Under the pieces are notes generated by a model. The model saw nothing but the letters and a program-made list of their open reading frames with translations, did no database searches and had not been told where the DNA came from. 64,000 nucleotides of DNA from Bellilinea sp034411135. GTDB taxonomy: Bacteria; Chloroflexota; Anaerolineae; Anaerolineales; Anaerolineaceae. Location of the stretch: contig DAOUMN010000021.1 of the NCBI GenBank assembly GCA_034411135.1, positions 212,913 to 276,912 on the forward strand. The letters run 5' to 3'. The position numbers and the translations under genes were made by a program. The first letter of the stretch is position 1. Each line of letters begins with the position of its first letter. Positions 53,485-62,203 of this stretch are shown one piece after another.

Positions 53485-56400
53485 ATGCGACTTCCGGCAA
53501 CTTCCCGCCCAACGATTAGCGTGTTAGCCGGTTGGCAGTTTTATCGCACAGCCACAAATTTAAGCTATCTCATGCCCATCTTTCGAGGGATGAGCCGCGC
53601 TGCGCAGTCCTTGAACTGCAATATTTTGTTCGGTTGTGGAATTGGTCCCTCAGCCAGCCCGAGCGATCCCTATCGCCCAGCCTGGCCGGTGGCTGCCGAA
53701 GAGCAGGACTTTGTTCCCGTTGGTCCGTGGAATACTCATGGTCTAATCGTTGCCGCCCCCCTGCATTCCACGAATCGCGCTGAATACATCCAGCAGCTCC
53801 ACGCTGCCGGGTTTCCGGTTTTATTCATTGGTTCCGGCGAGCCTGGCCCAACCATCATGGCAAATAACGCTGCCGGGATTATGGCTGCCGTAAAACATCT
53901 GGTAGAACATGGACGCCGTCGGATAGCCTTTCTCGCAGGTTCTATGGATGACCTTCGCGGCGATTCGGGTCAGAGGTTGGATAACTTCCGGCTTGCCTGT
54001 TCTCAATTTGAGCTTGAGTCGGATGAACGGCTGATTGTCTATTGTCGTCATGTATACGATGGTGGTATTGCCGGTGTTCAGCAAATCCTTGCCAGCCAGA
54101 CTGAGTTCGACTCTCTGGTTGCCAGCAATGATGAATCAGCCATTGGTGCGATGGATGCATTGAAACTGGCTGGTCTTCGCATTCCCGAAGATGTGGCAGT
54201 TATTGGTTTTGACAATCGTCTGGAAGGCGCGGTCCAGCAGCCTGCTCTAACGAGCGTGCATTTACCCCTTTTCAACATGGGGTATCAGGCAGTCGAGCAT
54301 ATGTATCGGTGTCTAACCCTAAACCAGCCTTTGCCTGATTTTATCGAGGTGGATACCTATCTGGTTGTGCGGCAATCCTGTGGCTGTGGGTGGGGTGCCC
54401 CGGTAGAAATGACTATAACAGGTCAACAGCCCTTGTACCAACAAATGGCTACGAAAATACAGAGACAAGCCTTTGATCTGTCGGAAAATGAAACTCTTGC
54501 CTTCTGCCGCAATCTCACTGAAGCCTTCGAGGTCAGTATTGACACGGGCAAACCAGATGTCTTTCGAACTGCGTTGAGTGAAGTCTTGCAGCGCACTGGT
54601 AAAAGCCAGGACGGTGCTCATATATGGCAGGATTCGATCTCGATGCTTGCGCAGAGCTTGAAAGGTGACAGCAACCTCCCTTTGGGTCAGACCTTATTGG
54701 ACGAAGCCCGAGTGGCTATCAGCGCGCAGATGCAGCAGCAGTACCGTCTATATGTTCTGCAAGAACGCTGGACTTCAAGCCGTTTATCACTACTCACCGC
54801 CCGCTTGCTTACCGCACTGGAAGAAAAACAAATCTACGATATACTTGCGCGCTACCTACCGGATTTGGGCATCGAACTGGCGCAAGTAGTTATCTTTGAG
54901 CAGGAAGGTGATGACCCCTTTGCGTGGAGTGTACTGCGTAATGCACTCGATCCCGTCCAACCTCTACGTCGTTTCCGCAGTCAGGATTATCCACCTGGGG
55001 GTTTATTCGCTGATGACTGCTCATTCCAATTAACCCTCGTCCCGTTAACTGACCAGACCGGTCAAATCGGTTTTATGGTTTTTGATACAGCTCACCTCAA
55101 TTTGTACGGTGCAATTGTCCAGCAATTGGGCAGCGCCTTGAACACAGCCCGGCTTTACCGCCAGGCAACCGAAGCGCGGCGAGCCGCCGAAGAAGCCAAC
55201 CGACTGAAAAGCCGCTTTCTTTCCACCATCAGCCACGAATTGCGCGCACCATTGAATTTGATTGTTGGTCTCAGCGGGCTGATTCTTGAAGAGAGCGATG
55301 AGCAAACCGCTGTATTGCCCGAATCCATCCGACGTGATATTGAACGTGTCCATGCTTACGCTCAACACCTCGGTGGCTTGATTGGCGATGTGATTGACCT
55401 GGCATCCAGCGGCGCGGGTCAATTGCGTTTGCAGTACGAAGCAGTTAATCTGGGTGAAACTCTGCGGGTAGTTGCTGACAGCGGCAATCAACTTGCCCTG
55501 GATAAGGGCTTGACGTGGCACATCGACTTGCCCGAAACCGGTCCCTGGGTGTGGGGTGACCGTGTCCGTTTGCGTCAGGTAGTGCTTAATCTGGTTAATA
55601 ATGCCATAAAATTCACATCAACCGGGGAAGTCAGTTTATCTGTTTCGACACAAGATGGGCAGGTTTGGATTGCCGTGCGTGATAGCGGTCTGGGGATTCG
55701 CTTTGAGGAGCAGGAAAAAATTTTTGATGCTTTTTACCGTTCCGAACACAGTATTGAGGGCGGCTACCCTGGCTTGGGGTTGGGACTGTCCATTTGTAAA
55801 ACACTGGTCGAAATGCACGGTGGGCAAATAGAGATTACTTCAACTGGTGTTCCAGGCGAAGGATCGATTTTTCTGGTGAAATTGCCCGAATTACACCCTC
55901 TCGAAAAACAGACTCTTTCCACCATCCCAACGCTTGTCCCGGAGAAAACCATTCTTTTGTTATTTCAGGTACCCGAAGACCGTCAGCGCCTGACAGAATC
56001 CTTGCTCCAGCAGGGCGTGCGTTTGCTTTCGGTACCACTTTATCAGTCTAAAGAGTGGCAGGCAAGGCTGGCGGTCGATCCGCCGGATGCAATAATACTG
56101 GATATCAAAGATGAAGCGGGTATGGCTTGGCGGGCTATGAAGATGATTAAGAACCTGCCCTCAGCCCAGGAAATTCCAGTTATGTTTTACAGTGCTTCCG
56201 GTCAGCGTGAAGCACTCCTCAATCTGGAGTATTTGACCAAACCCATAGAACCGAATGCCCTTCTACGTGTTATTGACCAGAATCTAGCTATTTCAGAATC
56301 ACCAGCACAAACTGTGCGTACTTTTTTGGTGGTGGATGATGATGTGAGCGCATTGGATATGCATGCCCGTATGATTCGTTTGCATTCTCCTGCCAACCGT

Positions 56401-57021
56401 GTATTGGCTGCACAAAACGGGCGTGAGGCGCTCAGCATCTTGCTCAAGGAAAAAGTAGATCTGGTATTGTTGGATTTACAGATGCCGGAAATGGATGGAT
56501 TTGCCGTGTTGCAAGCCATGCGCGAGGCTCGCTGGGCGCGCAATATTCCGGTGATAGTGATCACAGGTAAAGATCTGACTGAAAACGACCTGGTTCGCCT
56601 GAACGAAGGGGTAGCAGTAGTATTGCAAAAAGGACTTTTTGCAATCGATGAAACGATTGCACATATCGGTGCAGCACTGGAGCGTAAACGTCGCTTGAGT
56701 ATGGATGCCCAGCGGTTGGTGAGGCAGGCAATGCTATTTATTCATGAAAATTATGCCTTGCCGATTACACGCAGTGAAATAGCTAATCAAATCAATATTG
56801 CCGAAGACTACCTGACCTTTTGTTTCCGGCAGGAGTTGGGTACCACTCCTATCAAGTACTTGCAGCGTTACCGCGTTCATCAGGCTAAAAAATTGTTAAA
56901 AGAAAGCGGATTAAGTGTTACCGAAATTGCATTGAAGGTTGGTTTTAGTGACAGCGGATACTTCAGTCGGGTATTTCACCGCGAAACGGGTCTCTCGCCA
57001 GAGGCTTTCCGGCGCGCCTGA
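53485..57021 (+). CDS. One-protein regulator: LacI-type sensor, histidine kinase, two REC, AraC
   Basis: A 1178-residue cytoplasmic protein. Residues 10-305 are a LacI/periplasmic-binding-type sugar sensor (GMSRAAQSLNCNILFG, AFLAGSMDDLRG, VIGFDN) without the LacI DNA-binding head. A middle region (about 310-565) leads to HisKA with His584 (TISHELRAPLNL), HATPase (LNLVNNAIKFT, DSGLGI, GLGLGLSICK), a degenerate receiver (about 820-930, with IILDIKDEAG), a full receiver (about 945-1065, VLLDLQMPEMDG) and an AraC helix-turn-helix pair (about 1080-1178, ending GFSDSGYFSRVFHRETG). No signal peptide or membrane segment is seen, so it senses an internal ligand. It precedes the sugar transporter and glucanase genes and probably activates them. 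Confidence 0.92.
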   Translation: MRLPATSRPTISVLAGWQFYRTATNLSYLMPIFRGMSRAAQSLNCNILFGCGIGPSASPSDPYRPAWPVAAEEQDFVPVGPWNTHGLIVAAPLHSTNRAEYIQQLHAAGFPVLFIGSGEPGPTIMANNAAGIMAAVKHLVEHGRRRIAFLAGSMDDLRGDSGQRLDNFRLACSQFELESDERLIVYCRHVYDGGIAGVQQILASQTEFDSLVASNDESAIGAMDALKLAGLRIPEDVAVIGFDNRLEGAVQQPALTSVHLPLFNMGYQAVEHMYRCLTLNQPLPDFIEVDTYLVVRQSCGCGWGAPVEMTITGQQPLYQQMATKIQRQAFDLSENETLAFCRNLTEAFEVSIDTGKPDVFRTALSEVLQRTGKSQDGAHIWQDSISMLAQSLKGDSNLPLGQTLLDEARVAISAQMQQQYRLYVLQERWTSSRLSLLTARLLTALEEKQIYDILARYLPDLGIELAQVVIFEQEGDDPFAWSVLRNALDPVQPLRRFRSQDYPPGGLFADDCSFQLTLVPLTDQTGQIGFMVFDTAHLNLYGAIVQQLGSALNTARLYRQATEARRAAEEANRLKSRFLSTISHELRAPLNLIVGLSGLILEESDEQTAVLPESIRRDIERVHAYAQHLGGLIGDVIDLASSGAGQLRLQYEAVNLGETLRVVADSGNQLALDKGLTWHIDLPETGPWVWGDRVRLRQVVLNLVNNAIKFTSTGEVSLSVSTQDGQVWIAVRDSGLGIRFEEQEKIFDAFYRSEHSIEGGYPGLGLGLSICKTLVEMHGGQIEITSTGVPGEGSIFLVKLPELHPLEKQTLSTIPTLVPEKTILLLFQVPEDRQRLTESLLQQGVRLLSVPLYQSKEWQARLAVDPPDAIILDIKDEAGMAWRAMKMIKNLPSAQEIPVMFYSASGQREALLNLEYLTKPIEPNALLRVIDQNLAISESPAQTVRTFLVVDDDVSALDMHARMIRLHSPANRVLAAQNGREALSILLKEKVDLVLLDLQMPEMDGFAVLQAMREARWARNIPVIVITGKDLTENDLVRLNEGVAVVLQKGLFAIDETIAHIGAALERKRRLSMDAQRLVRQAMLFIHENYALPITRSEIANQINIAEDYLTFCFRQELGTTPIKYLQRYRVHQAKKLLKESGLSVTEIALKVGFSDSGYFSRVFHRETGLSPEAFRRA

Positions 57022-57360
57022 ATAACCCCATTTCAGCCATAGGGGTATGCCTTGGTTAGGGATGTTTTACCATGGCAGAATTTATCCGATAAAGAGCGGT
57101 TATTCAGGTAATTCTTTCAATCTAATGCACTACCCAACGGAAAGATGCTGGTAGTGAACGCCTGAATCGATCGGAAAACGAGTGAAGCGGAAGGGGAAAT
57201 AAAACCCTATTTTGCTTGACCGGGATTCTATGTTTTGTCCACTCATTTCACGCTTTTTTCCAAGACCGGGGCAAGGTAATTCCTTACAATGAAATTAAGC
57301 GTCGTTTGTCCCGTCGATCTATCCCGCCAACTTTCAAATGAATAGAAGGAGAAGGAACCG
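57022..57360 (+). promoter_or_regulatory. Regulatory gap before the glucan operon
   Basis: 339 bp without a gene. Near the left end ACCCC and GGGGT form a weak hairpin behind the regulator gene. A TACAAT -10-like hexamer stands at 57285-57290 without a good -35, as expected for an AraC-activated promoter. AGAAGGAGAAGG just before the ATG at 57361 is a strong ribosome-binding site. No repeats could be assigned as AraC sites. Confidence 0.4.
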
Positions 57361-58716
57361 ATGTCCAAAAAATTTTTCCTGTTTGTAAGCCTGATGGTGG
57401 TATTTGCCACTCTTCTGGCTGCCTGCGCCTCTCCGGCAACCCCTGCCGGGGATAGCGCTCAACCGCAAGCGACCACTGCCAGCGGCGAAAAGCCCGCACA
57501 AAAAGTCACGCTGCGTGTGCTGGTTCACCAGAATCCACCTATGGTGGCCTTTATGGAATCGTTCAACAAACAGTTCCAGGACCGCCACCCTAATATCACC
57601 GTGGATATGTCCATTGTGAATGCCAACGACCTCAGCACCGTTTCGCAAACCCGCCTTTCGGCGAATGATATTGATGTGCTGGATATCTTTGGTTTTGCCA
57701 ATGGCGCCCAGCCGTACATGAAAATGGTTGACCCGCCAAACTGGCAGCAATTAATCGAAGCCGGTTTACTGATGGACCTGACCGGGCAGGATTTCCTACA
57801 ATACTACGATACCCCCACTATCACGGATGCCGGCTCCTACAATGGAAAAGTTTACGCCGTCAATCTAGGGCGAGTGGTATACAGTGGCATTTTCTATAAC
57901 AAGAATCTCTTTGAACAATACAATGTCACCGTTCCTACCACATGGCCGGAACTGGTTGCGGCTTGTGAAAGCTTCAAGGCTGCTAAAATTCCCTGCATGA
58001 CTGCTGGTGGTAAAGACGGCTGGCCGATTTTTGTTGGTGCTTATGGTTTGCTGGGGGCAATGTATCCTGATCAGGCAGCCCTGGTGGAGGGATTGTGGAC
58101 TGGTGCGATTAAGTGGAATGATGCAAAATCACTGGATATGTGGCGTAAAATGCAAGTTTACGCCCGTGACATGATGGAAGAAGGGGCAAGCGGTATTGCT
58201 GGTGACGCTGCTCCCGGCCGCTTTGCCTCCGGTGTAGTGGCAATGTTTCCTGGTGGCAGCTGGTATGCTCCTGCGATTGAAGCAGCTCAGCCTGATTTCG
58301 ATTGGGGCTATATCCCCTTCCCTGGTTCCGACAATGCAGAAGACAACAAGTTCTGGTTTGGTAAGTATGATCAGGGTTGGGCAATTGCCAATAATACCCC
58401 CAACAAAGAAGCTGCTTTGTTGTATCTTAAGGAGTTTTCTGAACCTGCCAATTATCAGGCGTTTGTCGATGCGGTTGGTTTTATCCCGACCCAGCCGACT
58501 GCCAAGCTTAGCACCAAAATTGGTGCTGACATAGCTCCCTATCTCGCCAATTTCCGGGTGGGGTACGAACAATACTGGGTTGCCCCCAAAGGTGCTGGTC
58601 AATATGCCAACCCGTGGGCTTCGTATTTCAAGCCGTTTGGCACCTTTGATGACCCGCAAGATCTGGCCAATAAAGTGCAGGCTGATTTACAAGCCGGGCT
58701 GGATGCAGTGCGGTAA
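57361..58716 (+). CDS. Sugar ABC transporter binding lipoprotein (SBP_bac_1 type)
   Basis: A 451-residue lipoprotein with lipobox LLAAC (Cys22) and a short Ala/Pro/Thr-rich tether. The mature part is a family 1 solute-binding protein (GYIPFPGSD, KYDQGWAIANNTPNKEAALLYL). Such proteins bind oligosaccharides. With two GH16 glucanases in the same run, mixed- or beta-1,3-gluco-oligosaccharides are the likely ligand, by inference. Translation is expected to be strong (GGAGAAGG). Confidence 0.9.
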   Translation: MSKKFFLFVSLMVVFATLLAACASPATPAGDSAQPQATTASGEKPAQKVTLRVLVHQNPPMVAFMESFNKQFQDRHPNITVDMSIVNANDLSTVSQTRLSANDIDVLDIFGFANGAQPYMKMVDPPNWQQLIEAGLLMDLTGQDFLQYYDTPTITDAGSYNGKVYAVNLGRVVYSGIFYNKNLFEQYNVTVPTTWPELVAACESFKAAKIPCMTAGGKDGWPIFVGAYGLLGAMYPDQAALVEGLWTGAIKWNDAKSLDMWRKMQVYARDMMEEGASGIAGDAAPGRFASGVVAMFPGGSWYAPAIEAAQPDFDWGYIPFPGSDNAEDNKFWFGKYDQGWAIANNTPNKEAALLYLKEFSEPANYQAFVDAVGFIPTQPTAKLSTKIGADIAPYLANFRVGYEQYWVAPKGAGQYANPWASYFKPFGTFDDPQDLANKVQADLQAGLDAVR

Positions 58717-58728
58717 CTTATTCCATAA

Positions 58729-58765
58729 CTGGGCTTCTTGCCAGAGCAAGAAGCCCAGCCTTTTT
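58729..58765 (+). terminator. Attenuating hairpin after the binding-protein gene
   Basis: A 12-bp perfect stem (CTGGGCTTCTTG with CAAGAAGCCCAG), loop CCAGAG, then CCTTTTT. It has the form of an intrinsic terminator and lies between the binding protein and permease genes, so it probably gives partial termination and higher levels of binding protein. Confidence 0.75.
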
Positions 58766-58786
58766 ACAGAAAGGAAAGGTGCTGAT

Positions 58787-59713
58787 ATGTCTTATCATTT
58801 TGGCCGCGGCTGGTCGAAGTTGACACCATACCTTCTGCTTTTACCCGGGTTGTTCTTTTATTTTCTGATATCACTCGGTCCTTCCATGGCAACCGCATTT
58901 TATTCCTTCACCGATGCTACCGGTATTAGGGGTGCACCGGTTCGTTGGATAGGATTTGATAACTATCGTGAATTTCTATTTATGGGCCGCGCCTCGCTGG
59001 ATAATCTGGATGCGCTTAAGCGAACCCTGATATTTAGTCTTGTCGTCACTATCGTCCAATTTACGCTCGGTTTGTTTGTGGCGTTGATTGTCAATCAAAA
59101 ACTTAAGTTATCGAATTTCTTTCGAACTATTTATTTCATGCCAGTCATACTCGGTGTAGTGATTCAAGGTCTAATGTGGTCGCTGTTCCTCTTTCCGATT
59201 GGCGGCCCAATGGCAAAGTTGCTGGCACTCTTCGGCATGCGCTCTGAATTTCTTGGAGGCCAGCCTGCCGAAGCGTTTGCCTGGGTTATTTTCATCCAAA
59301 TTTGGGCCAACCTTGGCATTACCATGATGATTTTCATTGCCGGCTTACAAACCATCCCCAGTGAATTATATGAAGCAGCGCGGATAGATGGGGCAAACAG
59401 CTGGCAGGTGTTCACCAATGTTACCTGGCCGCTGCTCACGCCCAGCGTAAACACCAACTTGCTGCTCAACGCCATTGGCAGTTTGCAAGCCTGGCAGCTA
59501 TTTCTTGTATTGTTGGGTTATCGAAACGGCACGCAGGTTCTCGGTTATCTCATTTATGCCACCGGCTTTGGCCAAACATCTGGCAGTGTCACGACCAGTT
59601 TTCGGCAAGGCTACGCTGCGGCTGCCTCGATTGTGTTATTCCTGTTGGTGCTGGTCATTGGTATGACTCTGCAACAATTTCTGCAACGTAGAGAGAAAAG
59701 GATTTTAGGATGA
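58787..59713 (+). CDS. Sugar ABC transporter permease 1 (MalF type)
   Basis: A 308-residue permease with six membrane segments (first: LTPYLLLLPGLFFYFLIS) and the EAA motif YEAARIDGANSWQVFTNVTWP. The start at 58787 has AAGGAAAGG upstream and gives the usual N terminus; a longer reading from 58580 runs through the hairpin and the binding-protein gene and is rejected. Overlaps the next permease by 4 bp. Confidence 0.92.
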   Translation: MSYHFGRGWSKLTPYLLLLPGLFFYFLISLGPSMATAFYSFTDATGIRGAPVRWIGFDNYREFLFMGRASLDNLDALKRTLIFSLVVTIVQFTLGLFVALIVNQKLKLSNFFRTIYFMPVILGVVIQGLMWSLFLFPIGGPMAKLLALFGMRSEFLGGQPAEAFAWVIFIQIWANLGITMMIFIAGLQTIPSELYEAARIDGANSWQVFTNVTWPLLTPSVNTNLLLNAIGSLQAWQLFLVLLGYRNGTQVLGYLIYATGFGQTSGSVTTSFRQGYAAAASIVLFLLVLVIGMTLQQFLQRREKRILG

Positions 59714-60558
59714 ACACCACCCCATCTTCCCATAACGTTTCCTTCCGAAGAATTCGCTGGGGAGTTATTGGCTCCTATGTGGTGATGATCTTCCTCGCGC
59801 TGCTTTACATAGGGCCATTATTGATGTTGGTCAATACTTCACTTAAAACCATGCCGTCGTTCATGAAAGATGCTACCTCTCTTGCGACCGAATTTCAATT
59901 TGACAACTTCAGGGAAGCGTGGACGAAAGCCAATTTTCCAAAATATTTACTGAATTCTGTTCTGTACACCTTCTCTGCCACAACAATTTACATCCTTGCC
60001 GCTGTTTTTGTGGCTTTCCCGATCGCGCGCGGGTATATTAAGTATTCTGGTGCGATATTGACTCTGTTTGTCATCGCACTCTTTTTACCACCAGCGCTTA
60101 TTCCGCAGTTCCAACTCATTCTCAATTTAGGGCTATATAACAACCCGATTGGCTACATTATGCTTTTCATTGTTAATCCCATAGGGATTGTGATCCTTGT
60201 CAACTACATTAAAACCATTCCAAAAGAACTGGATGAGGCGGCAGCGCTGGATGGCTGTGGTTATGCCCGTTTTGTGTGGACGATAGTCATGCCGCTGATA
60301 CGGCCCGCAATTGCCACTGTAATCGTCTTGCATGCTATTGGCATTTGGAATGAACTGATTGCTCCGACAATTTACCTGACCAATAAGGATTACTACCCTA
60401 TTACACGCGGTTTGATCGTCTTTCAAGGAGTGTACGGCAGTAATTGGCCAACCCTGGCAGCTGCTGTGCTGATGCTTACCCTGCCGATGCTGGTACTGTT
60501 TCTTTTCCTGCAGCGTTATATTGTCTCCGGTTTAACAGCTGGTTCGGTCAAGGGATAA
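59710..60558 (+). CDS. Sugar ABC transporter permease 2 (MalG type)
   Basis: A 282-residue permease with six membrane segments and the EAA motif DEAAALDGCGYARFVWTIVM. Pairs with the previous gene to form the channel. The ATPase (MsmK/MalK type) is not in this part of the operon; such transporters often share an ATPase encoded elsewhere. Confidence 0.92.
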   Translation: MNTTPSSHNVSFRRIRWGVIGSYVVMIFLALLYIGPLLMLVNTSLKTMPSFMKDATSLATEFQFDNFREAWTKANFPKYLLNSVLYTFSATTIYILAAVFVAFPIARGYIKYSGAILTLFVIALFLPPALIPQFQLILNLGLYNNPIGYIMLFIVNPIGIVILVNYIKTIPKELDEAAALDGCGYARFVWTIVMPLIRPAIATVIVLHAIGIWNELIAPTIYLTNKDYYPITRGLIVFQGVYGSNWPTLAAAVLMLTLPMLVLFLFLQRYIVSGLTAGSVKG

Positions 60559-60576
60559 ATCCGACAGGAATTTGTG

Positions 60577-61410
60577 ATGAAACACTCCTCTGCCTTTCTG
60601 TTGATTGCGCTTTGCTTTGTTTTGATCGTAAGTGCGGTGGGGTGTGCCCCGCCTGTTCCCTCCACCCCCCAACCTACACCTATCCCGGCGCTAGAAGGCT
60701 GGACTCTGAGCTGGCACGATGAATTTGACGGCGACCAGATAGACCGTGCCAACTGGACCTATGACATTGGCGGTCATGGCTGGGGTAACGGAGAAATGCA
60801 ATATTACACCGACCGGACGCAAAATGCCCGTGTTGAAAATGGTTATCTGGTTATTGAGGCGCATCAAGAAAAGTACAACGGATCGTATTACACCTCCGCA
60901 CGCCTCAAGAGCGAGGGCTTACAGGAGTTTCAGTATGGGCGGCTGGAAGCCCGACTGAAAGTTCCGCAAGGTAAAGGTTTTTGGCCGGCTTTCTGGATGC
61001 TGGGCTCGAATTTTAGCCAAGTTGGATGGCCAGATTGCGGGGAAATTGACATTATGGAATACATTGGGAAAGAGCCTGATTTAATCATCGGTACATTGCA
61101 TGGGCCCGGGTACTCTGGCGCTTTGGGCATCAGTGAATGGAATCGTCAAACCTACAATATTGCCGATGACTTTCACATTTATGCTATCGAATGGGATAAA
61201 GACCAGATTACCTGGTTTTATGATGGCGAAGCTTACCACACGGTCACCCGGGAAGATGTCGGCAACCGCCCGTGGGTCTTTGACCAGCCGTTTTTCTTCA
61301 TCCTCAACCTGGCAGTTGGCGGTACGCTGGGTGGCATGGTCAGCCCGCAGACGGTTTTCCCGGCTCAATATCTGGTGGATTTCGTGCGTGTCTATGAAAA
61401 ACAACCCTGA
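60577..61410 (+). CDS. GH16 family endo-beta-glucanase, lipoprotein
   Basis: A 277-residue enzyme with a signal peptide ending in a probable lipobox (SAVGC) and a short Pro/Thr tether, then a complete GH16 jelly-roll. The catalytic motif is GEIDIMEYIG (nucleophile and acid/base in ExDxxE). The sequence WHDEFDGDQID at the start and FDQPFFFILNLAVGG at the end are typical of the laminarinase branch, so beta-1,3-glucan is the probable substrate. The ATG at 60577 fits the AGGAA upstream; a GTG at 60574 is equally close. The stop at 61408-61410 lies within the start of the next GH16 gene. Confidence 0.9.
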   Translation: MKHSSAFLLIALCFVLIVSAVGCAPPVPSTPQPTPIPALEGWTLSWHDEFDGDQIDRANWTYDIGGHGWGNGEMQYYTDRTQNARVENGYLVIEAHQEKYNGSYYTSARLKSEGLQEFQYGRLEARLKVPQGKGFWPAFWMLGSNFSQVGWPDCGEIDIMEYIGKEPDLIIGTLHGPGYSGALGISEWNRQTYNIADDFHIYAIEWDKDQITWFYDGEAYHTVTREDVGNRPWVFDQPFFFILNLAVGGTLGGMVSPQTVFPAQYLVDFVRVYEKQP

Positions 61411-62182
61411 AACGCTTTTCTTTGATGATTTCACTGCTCCGAATCTCAATCGAGATGTATGGAATGTAGAAGTTACGGGTAGCATTTACAACAACGAACA
61501 GCAAGCCTACATTGACTCGCCGGAGACGGTCTATATTTCGCATAGCGAAACGGATTGTGAAGGTGCGCTGGTTCTGCACGCGCGTTACCGACCCGGCTTT
61601 TGCACACCACAAGGCGACTGCTTCGATTTTGTCTCTGGGCGCATTCATACGCGTGAAAAACTGACTTTTCGATATGGTAGGGTTTCTGCCCGCTTGAAAA
61701 TACCTGTCATTGAGGGAACCTGGCCAGCTTTTTGGACACTAGGGGTGAATGGTACGTGGCCAGCCTGCGGAGAAATTGATGTCATGGAGGCCGTAGGTGA
61801 ACCCGACTGGGTCAGTGTTGCCGCTCATGGAGGAAATTTTTCCGGTGAAGCCGCGCTGGTTAATAAAAAATATTTCTACCCAAACGAGAGCATCGCTGAA
61901 TGGCATATTTACACTGCTGAGTGCGCCCCCAATCAATTATCCTTCTTTGTGAATGATGCATTGGTTTACCGTATCACCCGTCCGATGGTCACATTTTTTG
62001 GCTCGTGGGCTTTCGATAACGAAAAATTTTTGATTCTCAACCTTGCGCTGGGTGGCACATATCCCTTCAAAACCAATGGCATCCACCAGCCTTATTACGG
62101 TCTGCCCGCGCTTGCCGTGGAGGAAATTCAAAACAACCTGGCGCGCTTTGTGGTGGATTGGGTGAAAATCACCACGCTGTAA
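61394..62182 (+). CDS. Second GH16 endo-beta-glucanase, no signal peptide
   Basis: A 262-residue GH16 domain with catalytic motif GEIDVMEAVG. It is in the +1 frame relative to the preceding GH16 and its first possible ATG (61394) overlaps that gene by 17 bp. The domain begins at once (LFFDDFTAPNLN), leaving no room for a signal peptide, unusual for a GH16 enzyme. No ribosome-binding site is obvious before 61394. Either it is made inside the cell by coupled translation, or it is the second half of a tandem GH16 protein cut by a one-base insertion or a programmed frameshift near 61397-61410. Confidence 0.85.
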   Translation: MKNNPETLFFDDFTAPNLNRDVWNVEVTGSIYNNEQQAYIDSPETVYISHSETDCEGALVLHARYRPGFCTPQGDCFDFVSGRIHTREKLTFRYGRVSARLKIPVIEGTWPAFWTLGVNGTWPACGEIDVMEAVGEPDWVSVAAHGGNFSGEAALVNKKYFYPNESIAEWHIYTAECAPNQLSFFVNDALVYRITRPMVTFFGSWAFDNEKFLILNLALGGTYPFKTNGIHQPYYGLPALAVEEIQNNLARFVVDWVKITTL

Positions 62183-62203
62183 GCCCGATGGAGAGATACA
62201 TAA

